Source of the DNA: Tricholoma matsutake
Taxonomy: Eukaryota > Basidiomycota > Agaricomycetes > Agaricales > Tricholomataceae
DNA: 64,000 nucleotides
Direction of reading: 5' to 3'
Assembly: GCA_026075535.2 (NCBI GenBank)
Contig: AP026547.1
Location: 1,922,001-1,986,000, forward strand
A program made the translations under genes and the position numbers. Of this stretch, positions 34,174 through 45,123 are shown piece by piece (position 1 is the first letter of the stretch; every line of letters begins with the position of its first letter). The notes under the pieces were generated by a model. That model did not search any database. It had not been told where the DNA came from and was given only the letters and a program-made list of their open reading frames with translations.

Positions 34174-37100
34174 ATTTTCTAATAATAATTTTTTGAGGAT
34201 CTCGTTTGACAAATGAAGGGTGTTAAGTGGAATGTGGAAGTCCGTAACAAGTTCCTGGGCGTGATCAAGTTCTGTAGCTGAAAGCCAGGAGGTTTCTTTG
34301 TCGGTTCCTTGGTAACCTTCCCACCATACGAAATAGAGTAGCTTGCATCGACAGTGGTTGTCAATCTTTGAATCAAGGATTTCTGCAATCTCGTACTCCA
34401 GTTCATTGTCTATAATGACTGGAGGAGGTGGAGGTTGAATACAATTAGGAATTGTGTTGGGAGTGTCTTCTTCTAGTTGGGAGAGATGGAATACTGGGTG
34501 GACACCCCAGAGGTGATCCGGAAGTCGAAGGGTAACCGAGTGAGTACCCAGATGGGCAATGATCTCGAAAGGGCCATAGAACTTTTCTGAGAGCTTCTTG
34601 GAGGGTCTTGTAGTGTGTAGGTGCTTGCCTTTGATGAAAGCATAAACACCGATTTTGAAGTCAGGAGCAGGTGCCCGATGTTTGTCTGCAGGACCTTGAT
34701 AGCACTTCTGTGCTTCTGAGAGTTGCTTCCAGAGTTCCTGGTGGAGATCATCAAGGTCAACCACAAAATGGCGTGTGCATTGCAAGGCTAGTTCACACTC
34801 TGGGAAAACCATGATGTTTGGGTGGTAACCCTCATTGGCAAAGAAGGGTGAAACTCTGGTGGAAGCTGAGGGAGCATTGTTGTATGCAAATTCCCCTAAG
34901 GGTAAAAGCTGGGACCAGTTGTCCTGTTGGTAGTTGCAGAAGATCCACAAGTACTGTTTGAGGGTCTGGTTGAGGCGTTCAGTTTGTCCGTCGCCTTCTG
35001 GCAGGTAACCCGAAGTGAAGTGGATTTTCATGTCCAGGGCTTGCCTGAGAGAGCAGAAGAAATGGGAAATGAACTCAGAAACACAGTCGCAGGTGATGTG
35101 GGATAGAACACCATGTTTGGAGAAGACATGCATGACAAAGAGATTAGCGAGTTCTTGCGCCGTGATTCCATTTACTGTGGGAATGAAGATACCCTGCTTG
35201 GAGAGTTGGTCTACAATGACTAGGATGGCAGTGTGACCATTGGAGTCCGGTAACTGTTCAATAAAGTCCATGGAGATTGAGTTCCAAGGCCTTTCTGGGA
35301 CTGGAAGTTGCTTCAGAACTTCATAGGGTTTGTGGCGGGGAGATTTGGAGCATTTGCAGGTAGTACAAGACTTGCAAAAGTCCTGCACAAAGGTGCAGAG
35401 ATTGGGCCAGACATATTCTCATCGGATAAGCTGAAGAGTTTTGTTTTGCCCATAGTGACCTGAGAGGATGTGGTCATGCTTGTATTGTAAGACTTTAAGA
35501 TGGAGGTCCACAACATCTGGAACATAAATCCGGTCGAAGTGGTGGAGAAGTCCACTGTCGTCTAGCGACCAATTTGGGGTGGATGGTGAACGAAGGTGTG
35601 AGGAGGAGATGGGATCAAGAGGAAGTGAAGATTGAATATTGTTGTGGAGTTTTTCAATGTCCATGAGGACGGCTTGATGGAGGATAGGAGTAGCAAGGAA
35701 AGTGGCTTGGAGGGAGGATGTGAGTTGTTCTTGAGTAAAGACTGGACAGAAGTTGCTTGGATTTACCGAGGCAAAGTTGCTATTTCCCCCTTTGTGGTAG
35801 ATGTCCCAGCATCTAGTGAGTGCATCACGTTTAGCCCCTAGTTTACCAGGGCGGAAGCAGATGGTGAGGTTGAACTGTGAAAGGTATTCTGACCACCGAG
35901 CTTGGCGACGAGTAAGGAGTTTTGTGGTACTGAAGTATTCCAAGTTTTTGTGATCTGTGACTACATCTATTGGATTTCCGGAACCTTTGAGGTACTGTCG
36001 CCAGTGTTTGAAAGCTTCGAAGATAGCGAGAAGTTCCTTGTTGTGGGTGTCATAGTTCAATTCAGCTGGGTTGAAGGAACGAGAGTGGAATGCAACCAGG
36101 TGGATTTCTCCATCCAAGGTATAGATGGAAAGGATTGCTGCTAAGGCATAATCTGAGGCATCTGTCTCCAAGATAATGTGGGAATCTGGTAGCCATTGAG
36201 TGAGTATTGGGGCATGAGTGAGTTCTTCTTTTAGTTTGTTGAAGGCTTCTTGACATTTCTTGCCAAAGTCCCAAGGCATATGTTTCCGGGTGAGTCTGGT
36301 GAGCAGAATGACGATGTCAGAATATCTGTGGATGAACTGTTGGTAGAAGTTGCAGAATCCCAGGAAGGATTGGATATCCTTAACCTTTCAAGGTTTGGGC
36401 CAGTCAAGGATGGTTTTGACTTTATCTTTGGACATCTGGAGCCCATCTGGAGAGAGGATGAACCCCAAGTATTCCACGCTGTCTTTATGGAACTCACATT
36501 TCTGCAGAGCAGCATAGAGGCCATTCTTCCAGAGTCTCTGGAGGACTTCCTTGACATGAGCCTTGTGTTGACTCATGTTGTTGGAATAGATTAAGAAATC
36601 ATCGAGATAGACAATGACACTGACATCTAATAGGTCACTGAAGATGTCATTCATGAGGCGCTGGAAGGCAGCAGGTGGATTGGTGAGTCCGAAAGGAACT
36701 ACCAGCCACTCGAAAGAACCATAGTGTGTGCAGAAAGTAGTCTTCCATTCATCTCCCTCAGCAATGCAGACTAAGTGATCAGCATGCCAGAGGTCAATTT
36801 TGGTGAACACACATGCCTTTCCTGGAGAGTCCAGGAGGTCCGAGATTAGAGGAAGTGGGTAGCGGTCCTTTTTTGAGATGCGATTGAGTAGTGTTTAAAG
36901 GTCCAGTCTGTAGGACCAAAAAAAAGACCAAAACTGAACTGAACTGGACCAATTAGGGCCGGACCAGTGGTCTATTTATGGACTGGTCTTTCATTTTGAA
37001 AAATATAGTAGGACCGATGAAAAACCAGTTGAAACGGGTCTCTCATTCCAACGTGTGTTAGACCTTACTCCCACACATATTTCCTTTATTTTCGGTCCCT

Positions 37101-38598
37101 GGATCATCAAAAATGGTCAAGAATTGGTTGAGATATGACCAAAAACATTTTTGTATGAGTATTTTGTTGTATCAGAACAACTTTGATTGCATTGCTATAT
37201 TACCTGAGCTATAATTTTTTTTGTACAGCTATATAGCATCATAAAAGTAACAACAACACACCTAATCATCTGTACCATGGGATTTTATTTATACAACAGC
37301 CCAAATGAGTGCAACTACAAACTACAAATTACAAACTACAAACTGCAACTTGAATGCATGTCCTTTCGGTTTTGGCCATATCTCAGTCAAATCTTGACAG
37401 AATTGCTTAAATGTTGGATCAGTCTATGTAGCATTACAATCTCTATCTATTAATGTAATATATATGAGGTAATGGTCATATTTGCTGAGATACATATGGG
37501 TTATTTGGCACAATAAATTTTACAATAAAAAACTGGTCCGAACCAGTCTTTTTTCGGTCCATGGACCAATTAGGACCAGTCCTAAAGGGTCCAGTTGTGG
37601 TTGCCAGTTACCCCATTTGGAAGTCAAAAACTGGACTGGACTGGACCTTTAAACACTATGATTGAGTCCCTGGTAGTCAATGCAAAGTCGGAGACTCCCA
37701 TCCTTTTTCTTGACAAAGAGTATAGGAGCACCATGAGGGGATTTGGAGGGGCGGATGAAGCCTGAACAAACATTTTCTTCAATGAATATTTGGAGGGCCT
37801 TGAGCTCAGAGGGAGAGAGGGAGTACATGCGACCTGGAGGTGGGGGAGCATTATCCTCCCTCTCTATCTTGAGGTCGTAAGGATGGTGTGGAGGAAGGGT
37901 GTCAGCTTTTTTTTTATTGAAAACATCTGCAAATTCGTGATATTCTTCCAGAACATCAGAAAGGTCCAGGGGATTTCTGGACACTGCTGAGGATTTAGCC
38001 ACCAGTCCTTCTGGGGAGAATGTCATCTGAAAGGCAACAGCCCCAGGAAGTTTGCTTGCATGCATGTAAGTGGCAGCATTGATGAAAGAGATCTCCGGTG
38101 GTACAAGTTTTGAGGGTTTAGTGATTATGGGGTTTTCGTGGGTTTCTGCTGGAAGGTTTGGAGTTGAAGGTGACTCACACAAGATAGGAGAGTCGGAGGA
38201 TGTCGAGGGGGCAGGACCTCTTTGCACTGCGGAATGGAAATTTATTTGGCCTGAAGACCAGTCAATCAATGGATTGCATTGATTCAGCCAGTTATGACCA
38301 GTACTGCAGAACAGGAAGAGTCCAGCGAGGTTACATAAAATGTCAGATTGAACACTTCACCAGATGGAAAAGTGACCAGGAGTTCCATGACTTGAGTTAT
38401 GGTGGACTTACAAGTTCCATCAAATAGTCGGAGTCTGATCGGAGGAATGGTTTTGGTACTAAGTTGGTTGTCCCGCATGAATGATGAATTGAGGAAACAA
38501 TGTGAGGAACCAGAGTCGATAAGAGTTTGGATTTTTAGGGATTGTTTGGAAAGGGATAACAGGATGGTAAGGGATTCAGGATCAGAAAGAGCGGACAC
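33931..38598 (-). pseudogene. chromovirus B1 pol: protease, RT, RNase H, integrase, chromodomain
   Basis: In order on the minus strand: protease LIDSGSSHCFLN (about 38500); RT with [11 protein letters not shown] and DYQGLN, then after the [18 protein letters not shown] and [11 protein letters not shown] (active site). RNase H shows ETDASDYALAAILS and VVTDHKNLEYF. The integrase has the zinc region (H, H, CKSCTTC), the core (MDFIEQLPDS, TCDCVSEF, GDGQTERLNQ) and then the chromodomain YEIAEILDSKIDNH with WWEGY. A TGA at 35419-35421 stands where B2 has CGG (Arg). Frame breaks occur near 36390 and 36800. Conserved arginines of RT have become Cys, Trp or His. After the chromodomain the frame runs on into the complement of the antisense gene. 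Confidence 0.9.
36889..37658. mobile_element. hAT-type MITE (770 bp) inside chromovirus B1
   Basis: The ends are inverted: TAGTGTTTAAAGGTCCAGT at the left and its complement at the right. The flanks are 8-bp direct repeats, CGATTGAG (36881-36888) and TGATTGAG (37659-37666), which differ only at a CpG. An 8-bp target duplication with TAGTG ends is the hAT signature. Removing the element restores the RT reading frame. No coding region is present. The interior has repeats of GGTCC/GGACC type and a CAAACTA-rich patch (about 37311-37350). A 76-bp end fragment of the same family lies at 58314-58389. Confidence 0.9.
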
Positions 38599-38813
38599 AT
38601 TGAGACGGACGTAAGCAGCCAGTTGGGAAAGGTCAACGCAACCCTCAGCCCCAATGGCATGTTCCTGAGGGTTGTGGACTATTTTTTTGGGTCCGCAGAG
38701 TCCGGCTTGGACTCAGTGACTGCTGCAGCATGGGCTTTGGCCGCTTTGGACTTCAGACAATTCCTGGCTCCATGCCCTTTCTTGCTGCAGTAGAGGCAAA
38801 GTCCTTCCTTCAT

Positions 38814-40085
38814 TCAGCATTCACGCTCATCTCCAGTTAGTTTACTGTCTTTCCCCAACTTGTCAGAAATAGAGTTTTTTGGCTTGTCCTTCTGGAAGTT
38901 GTTCTTTGACCCAGAGGAGCTGCCAGACAAGGATTGGTTTGTGTGGTTTGTGCTGGACGAGGGCTGGGGTTTGGACTGAGTGTTGGAATTGGAGCTAGAA
39001 GAACCTTTAGATTCCTTCTTTCTGGTGTGTGTGGAATTTCCGGGGGTCTTTGTTTCTAAGCGGGTTTCTTCTTCCTGCATCCAATAGATGTTGTCAGCAT
39101 CCTGGGCTTTAAGATGTAGGGATGCTAGAGTTTTGGGTTGTCCCCCCCATAAGACTTCTATGTGGAGATGGAGTGGAAGACTGCGGAAATACTGGTTGCG
39201 AAGAGCAGCCTCATTCCAGTTGACCCGGGAAGCCAGTTCCCAAAAGTCCACATTATACTTCACTATTCTTCCACCTTTCTTCATTGTGAGTTCTGAAAGA
39301 GCCTTTTCCATGTCCCCGACAGGGTTGTGAGGACCAAAATTGCTTTCTAACTCACTGAGGAATACCTCGTAGTTCCACATCCAATAGGCAGAATTTGTTG
39401 GGTCATTGAGTTCGGGTTCAAACCAGCTAAGAGCTGACCCTTTGAGGTAGGAAAGGATGAATAGAATTTTCTTTTTGTCAGAGGCGAATGCCTGAGGACG
39501 ATCACAGAAGTGAAGGTTGCACGAGACTAGGAAGTCCCAAAGTTTCTGGGGATTAGCCCCGTCGAAAGTATCAGGATCACAAACTTTGATCTTCTCAGTC
39601 TTGGGTGCTTGGTTCTGCTGGAGGGTTTGGAGACTATCCGAGAGCTCAAAGAGAGCATCGAGAAACCTATCTCCTGGAGAAGGATTTCCACCAATGGGAG
39701 GTAGAGGGTCATCAGGGTTGTCAGGATCAGGGTCATCCCCAGGGCCATCAGGACCACTAGGGTTGTCAGGTTCACTGGGAAGTCTGTCCTCTTTACCTGG
39801 ACCTTCCTCATCAAAGGGGTTAGGTTGCCCAACATTCTCTACATACTCAAGTGGAGTCGTATTCTGAGGGGTCTCCAGAGGTTGAGACATGATGTTAGCA
39901 CTGATGGAGGGTGCTCCAGAACCGATTTGCCTGAAGATGTTGGATGGTCTGGTGGATGCACCAAAAGTCAAAGCATGTCTAGGGGAAGGAAGTATGGCTC
40001 GGTGTATTGCTGATAATCCTGGTACTGTGCCAGCATGGTGGGAGTTTCTTGTAGTTTGTTGGGTTTGTGACTCAGTAGGAGTCAT
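38814..40085 (-). CDS. chromovirus B1 Gag (423 codons, then TGA before the zinc knuckle)
   Basis: The ATG at 40085 lies only about 50 bases after the 5' LTR. The capsid region includes FILSYLKGSALSWFEPELND and YNVDFWELASRVNWNEAALR. A Pro/Gly/Asp-rich stretch precedes it and a Ser/Asn/Lys-rich stretch follows. A TGA at 38814-38816 cuts the frame where B2 reads Glu-Arg-Arg-Met. Beyond it the zinc knuckle CLYCSKKGHGARNC is still recognisable. The two Arg codons became TGC and TGA, both explained by CpG decay. Confidence 0.88.
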   Translation of the reverse strand: MTPTESQTQQTTRNSHHAGTVPGLSAIHRAILPSPRHALTFGASTRPSNIFRQIGSGAPSISANIMSQPLETPQNTTPLEYVENVGQPNPFDEEGPGKEDRLPSEPDNPSGPDGPGDDPDPDNPDDPLPPIGGNPSPGDRFLDALFELSDSLQTLQQNQAPKTEKIKVCDPDTFDGANPQKLWDFLVSCNLHFCDRPQAFASDKKKILFILSYLKGSALSWFEPELNDPTNSAYWMWNYEVFLSELESNFGPHNPVGDMEKALSELTMKKGGRIVKYNVDFWELASRVNWNEAALRNQYFRSLPLHLHIEVLWGGQPKTLASLHLKAQDADNIYWMQEEETRLETKTPGNSTHTRKKESKGSSSSNSNTQSKPQPSSSTNHTNQSLSGSSSGSKNNFQKDKPKNSISDKLGKDSKLTGDEREC

Positions 40086-40121
40086 AAGGAAAGATGGGAT
40101 GGTTTTGACGAGAGAAGTGAG

Positions 40122-40132
40122 AGTTTGTAAAT
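40122..40132 (-). promoter_or_regulatory. self-primer binding site of chromovirus B1
   Basis: Two bases inside the 5' LTR the minus strand reads ATTTACAAACT. It is the exact complement of AGTTTGTAAAT, which begins the predicted RNA (see 32914-32957). No tRNA 3' end fits this site. Tf1 of fission yeast and its relatives prime from their own 5' end by an 11-nt pairing of just this kind. Confidence 0.75.
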
Positions 40133-40134
40133 AC

Positions 40135-40191
40135 TGTTAAGTACTGAACTTGAGAGGGAAGTTGTCAGAATCCCAGTTGTACCTGGATGAT
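40135..40191 (-). repeat. 57-bp remnant of the 5' LTR of chromovirus B1
   Basis: It matches the first 57 bases of the LTR at 32575, starting TGTTAAGTACTG, and stops abruptly at 40191, where LINE sequence begins. There is no target duplication. Confidence 0.85.
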
Positions 40192-41469
40192 ATCAATCAT
40201 GTTCTCAAAATATGTCAAGCCCCCACACCTTCAAACAAACAACCAAAAAGTAGCTCATGTCACCTTTGGGTTCCTCAACTGGGAAATGGCCAACAACACC
40301 ATTCAAAACAGTATGTTTATTGAGGGGAAGCATGTAATTGTACAGAAAATGCTCTCAGAACCAAGACAATGCCTCAAATGTCAGAAGTTCAGACATTATG
40401 TGCCAGATTGTAAAATGGAGAAAGACACATGTGTGCGATGTGGAGGACCCCACTGCACTTCACAGTGCAACTGTACTGACCAAATGATGTTTAATTGCAC
40501 TAACTGTGTAGGTGATGCAGCAAAGGGACATGGAGCAGCAGACTGAAATTGCCCAAAGTTCATGGTGTAAAAGAATAGGACCCAAGAGCATGTACCACAG
40601 AGTAAGTACAAATTCTTCCTGACCAAGAATTCCTTCACATGGAAGCTACTAAATGCACCAGAACCACACACTGAACACCAACAGTGGGGATCCCACCATG
40701 ACAGAGAGTATGATTCATACAACACAGATACATGACACCAAAATCAATTCATGGAGGACTGGCAAATGATTCAGTGACAGCAAGGCAGACCACATGCCCT
40801 GCAAGGACAAAGACAAGGATCCAATAACATCCATACAGGAGCTAATGAAGGTGCAGCAGACAACAGATGGCCCACAAGACCTGCACAGATGACACTAGAA
40901 AACTTCTTCTTCTTGAACACACAGCCCCTGAGAGACCAAGAACAGTGGAATAATGGAAACCCAACACAGAATCAAATACTACAATGAGGAGACCACAAAC
41001 TGGGTGAAGTGGACCCAAAACAAAGACTGGAGGGGACCAACACAGGAAGAGAACACACACCCCTTGAGTACATAAATGCCTGAAAACCAACAATATGAAG
41101 CTAGATGAAACCCCTTCAAATCTGTCAACAAAATGTCAACAAGTCACTAATAAGCCAATTAGACCTCCTGATAAGTCTCAGATGTGTCGATTATGATATC
41201 TGTGTAATACAGGAACCATACATTGACTTCAATGGTAAATCATGTGCCAACAGTCAATGGATCACCATATACCCCAAAACCCATAAGGATCACCCCCAGG
41301 CCACAAGATCAGTGATCCTTGTAAACACTAACATACTAACAGATGTGTGGAAACCAATACTGTTTCAGCACCCAGACATCACAGCAATAGAAATCACAGG
41401 AGAATTCAGCACATTATGGATCATCAACATGTACAATGACTGTAACAACAACAGTGCATTGACCCACCT
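40192..41469 (+). pseudogene. LINE (Tad1-like?) fragment: gag-like zinc knuckles and endonuclease
   Basis: The first part encodes a Cys-rich block (CLKCQKFRHYVPDC, CVRCGGPHCTSQC, CTNC) typical of the ORF1 protein of I/Tad-type LINEs. After stops, the frame from 41105 reads MKPLQICQQNVNKSLISQ, CVIQEPYIDF, SVILVNTNILTDVW and WIINMYNDCNNNSALTHL. This is the beginning of an APE-type endonuclease with its N and E (QEPYI) residues. The reverse transcriptase is missing because a family-A gypsy LTR begins at 41470. Both ends are cut, so this is a relic between two LTR elements. Confidence 0.75.
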
Positions 41470-41734
41470 TGTAAGCCTGGCTTACATCATCTTATTGACA
41501 TCTGTTTGTACACACATATACCTCGAACCATATATACTACTAGATATGGAAAATTCCCCATTCTTCCTTTTCTACTACTCGCTTCCCCCATACTCAGCTT
41601 TTGTATTATCCCTCACTCCTAAATACACATTGTTGTCCTGTTATATCGTGTGGTTAGAAGTGAGTTCATTTGTTCTTTTCTCTCCTTACATCCTTCCCCA
41701 GTGTTTCTTATCCCAATTAAGGGATAGGCTTTCA
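41470..41734 (+). repeat. putative 5' LTR of gypsy family A copy 2
   Basis: It starts TGTAAGCCTGGC and probably ends TAGGCTTTCA, so its termini are inverted (TGTAAGCCT against AGGCTTTCA). It is about 265 bp. It interrupts the LINE endonuclease frame. The right boundary is uncertain because the partner LTR is gone. Confidence 0.55.
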
Positions 41735-41849
41735 CTTTTTTTTTAACACAAACAACAATGCATATTTATATTGCTGATAACTCCATGATAATGACAGTCA
41801 AACACTGTCTCAACAACCATCCATCCCTCTCCTTACTACCCATAGTAGG

Positions 41850-42930
41850 GTGAGGAACACCTTGCCAGCAGATGCTGCGTGTTTTTCTTTGGGCTTGCTC
41901 AAGATCACAGACAGCTCAAACAATCGAAACACCATGGTTGCTACTAGTTCATCTTTGTTGCCTGCCTCCATCGTAACAAATGACATGCATATACCTGCAT
42001 CTTCCACTCTCCCACCTCACCTTGCCTCTGTCATGACAAATGATGTGCATATAGCTGGATCTTCCACTCCACCACCTTGCCTTGCCTCTGTTGTGACAAA
42101 TGATGTGGATATTCAAACCCCTCCCATTGACGTTGTGACAAATGATGCTAATGTACCTGTAAACTCTTCACCTCACAGATGCAGACAAGCTTTGTCTTCC
42201 TCTTTGGACAATTATCATATTATCCCCTTGGCTATAACCATGTCTTCCACTATGTCTAATGCTGTCCTAAGCCTTAACAATGGCAAGTGCCCCATGATTT
42301 CCATGGGAACCATGACTCCTGAATTGCTGCATCGGTTCAAGCACCACATGCATGGATACCTTCACAACAAGGATGGACTCAAAGTGAAAGGCTTCATCAA
42401 CCACATCATATACTCCTTTGAAGACCCACTGTTCTTGGACTGGTACCAATCACAACAAGAACTCCTGTCGGTACTCTCTTTCGCAGACTTCATGATCAAA
42501 GTTTGTTTGTGTTGGTTGCCTAAATGCTGGCAACAGGAGCTTGCCCAGAAGGTACGATCTATGAAACAAAACAAGATGCCCTTCTCTGAGTTCATAGACT
42601 CGATGTGCTGAGACAACCTTCTGCTCAAAAACTCTCAATTCCATCTTTCCCCTACCCAACTTCATACACAGATCAAATCTAACATCTCGCCTGAGCTTGC
42701 TGCTGCCTTTGATCAATGGAAGGACAATCACGAGTCCTCTGACAATGAGACTGATGAGAATGTTGATGCAGGTGTCGACCCTGAAGCTGCAGAGCTTCGT
42801 CAATATGTTGACCAAGCTGGACCAGAAGCTCATTGAAAATAGAACCACTCACAAACAAGATGCCAAAGAAGCTGCAAGGAGCCTGAAACAATTGAGCTCT
42901 ACTGTAGGACTTGCTGATAACACTAGATGA
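41850..42930 (+). pseudogene. family-A gag
   Basis: The N-terminal part contains tandem copies of a unit with VTNDVHI/VTNDVDI and PPPCLASV. The capsid-like part has ISMGTMTPELLHRFKHHMHG, FEDPLFLDWYQSQQELLSV and MKQNKMPFSEFIDSMC. A TGA follows at 42609-42611 where arginine is expected, then an acidic C-terminal region. A later Cys-rich piece (CKKCHGFYMPDGHTCNFP, about 43050) belongs to the same protein. It is decayed. Confidence 0.65.
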
Positions 42931-43366
42931 GCACCATTCTCTCACACCCAGGCAGCAAATACTTCTCATAATGCTACGTTGTCATCCACTGCATGTCCAC
43001 CCAAATTAACTGATTGCAAGCAAAAATACCTTGAGGCCTACAATGGGTGCAAGAAGTGCCATGGGTTTTACATGCCAGATGGACACACTTGCAATTTCCC
43101 ATCCAGAGATGGATACATTGAATGATCAATGACAGCTGTAAACAAGGCACATAAATGGATCAAGCTGCCTGCATTGCCTATTCCTTGAGATGAAGTGTAG
43201 GTGCAGTGTCCTTGTTGAACAATGTTTACAACACCATGCCACCTCAACCCAACACCATTCTGCCCGCTCTGCCCATTGTGAGTGTTTTAGGCATGTCCTC
43301 ATATCCTATCGCTGCTGTTTACCCACAGAATGAGAGTTCCATTGTCGGTGGGGGGACAGTGACCTC

Positions 43367-45123
43367 TTGCATGACTCCAATGACTTGGTAAGCATGCGTG
43401 TTCATTTCTTCAAACCCCACCTTGTGTGGGAGTGCACAGTGGATACACTAGATGCTTCCACCTTGTCTCATGTTGAAGTTTCTGCATTAATTGACCATGG
43501 TTCTCCTGCAGTTTTGATCAAAGAAGAACTTGTCTCCCATTTGTGCATGACTACTCATTTATTACCTTGCCCTTTCCCCATCTCAGGAGCATTCTTTGAT
43601 AAATCTTCTGGCTCGTCTGATGTCTTGCTGACCCACTGGGTCAAACTCAAGTTGCATGATCAAAGAAATTTGTATTCTGCTCGCACTGTTTGTGCTCTTG
43701 TTGCACCTAAACTTTGCCATCCTGTAATCCTTGGACTACCTTTCCTATCACATAATCACATTGTTGTTGATGTCCAAAACAATATGGCAATAGATTACAA
43801 CTGTGGTTTTAACCTACTACATCCTGTACCACACGTAGTTCCAAAAGCCAAATTGCGTGTTCATGATATACTTGCAGATGTAAAAGCTAAGCATGTGTTG
43901 GTAATAAAAGAACTAGAGGTTTTGTGCAAAGACCGATGACCTTTGATTGATGCACAATGTGAGCATGTCAACAACGTAGATGTCATGGCGGCAATTTGTA
44001 TACATGTTGAGCAACTAGCAGCTAGTGAACAGCTCCAAAAACTCAGTGCAGGAATCAAGGAAAAATACGCTGATGTTTTCAAACCCATTCCCCACGTTGA
44101 TGAAATGCCAAGCTCCATGCTCTGTAAAATCAGCTTGAAGGACACTGGGAAAATGATTATGGCTAGAAATTATTCTTGCCCACACAAGTACCATGAGGCT
44201 TGGAGTGTCTTGATCCAACAACACTTAGATGCAGGACAAATCCATCCCTCCTCTTCTGCCCATGCTTCACCAGCTTTCCTTGTGCCAAAGGCAGATGCTA
44301 TGGATCTACCGTGTTGGGTCAATGACTATCATCAACTCAATAGCAACACAGTAACAGACTCACACCCTCTGCCATGCATAGACAACATCCTGGCAGATGC
44401 TGGACATGGAAAGATCTGGAGTAAACTGGACATGACAGACAGTTTCTTCCACACCAAGATGGACCCGGAAAGCATACTGTTGACCACAGTAACAACACCA
44501 CTCGGACTATATGAGTGGACTGTAATGCCACAATGACTGCGAAACACACCACCTGTACACCAACAATGGGTAACAGCTGCATTACGGTGCTTCCTGGGAA
44601 TATTCGTGCATATCTACTTAGATGATATCATTATCTGGTCAAACTCTCTGGAGGAGCACACCAAACACATTAGAAAAATCATGACAGCACTGTGAGAGGC
44701 TCATTTGTACTGCAACCAGAAGAAGTCTAATTTTTATCTGATGGAATTGATCTTCCTGCACCGCATCTCCCAGCAGGGCATTGAAGCCTGCTCTTCGAAG
44801 GTGGATAAGATTCTGAACTGGCCAACGCCAAAGTCAGCAACTGACATCTGCAGTTTTTTGGGACTTGTGCATTACATTGTGGCATTTCTGCCTCACCTGG
44901 CAGATCACACTCCTATCCTCACTCCATTGACCATGAAAGAGTGTGAAAAAAAATTTCCAACTTGGTCAGAGATGCATCAAGCCACCTTTGAAGCTATTAA
45001 AGTGTTGGTGGTGAGCAGAGAATGCTTGACTGTTATCAACCACACAATGCCTGGAAAGAATAAAATTTTCATGACATGCGATGCAAGTGACTGGGTATAT
45101 ACAACTATGCTGGGTGGACCTTG
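43367..45123 (+). pseudogene. family-A protease and reverse transcriptase
   Basis: The retropepsin region shows VEVSALIDHGSPAVLIKEEL (usual DSG changed to DHG) and VILGLPFLSHNHIVVD. RT shows YSCPHKYHEAW, HASPAFLVPKADAMDLPCWV, NDYHQLNSNTV, WSKLDMTDSFFHTKMDPES, TPLGLYEWTVMPQ and the active site HIYLDDIIIWSNS. The thumb includes ILNWPTPKSATDICSFLGL. TGA codons interrupt it at about 43937, 44534 and 44695. It ends abruptly in RNase H. Confidence 0.85.

Larger units (their letters stand above)
32575..40191 (-). mobile_element. Ty3/gypsy chromovirus B1 (5' LTR truncated)
   Basis: The genes read leftwards: gag, protease, RT, RNase H, integrase and chromodomain, then a gene on the other strand, then the 3' LTR (32575-33157). 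At the right end only 57 bp of the 5' LTR remain (40135-40191) before unrelated LINE sequence, so the element was cut there. A 770-bp hAT-type MITE (36889-37658) is inserted in RT. The family is the same as B2 at 47455, at moderate divergence. It cannot move itself. Confidence 0.93.
41470..45123 (+). mobile_element. Ty3/gypsy retrotransposon, family A copy 2 (5' half)
   Basis: A LTR (TGTAAGCC start) is followed by gag, protease and RT reading rightwards. The sequence stops within the start of RNase H at about 45123, right after CDASDWVYTTMLGG. The missing half corresponds to what survives in copy 1 at 1-2808. It inserted into the LINE at 41469/41470. There are many stops. Confidence 0.82.
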
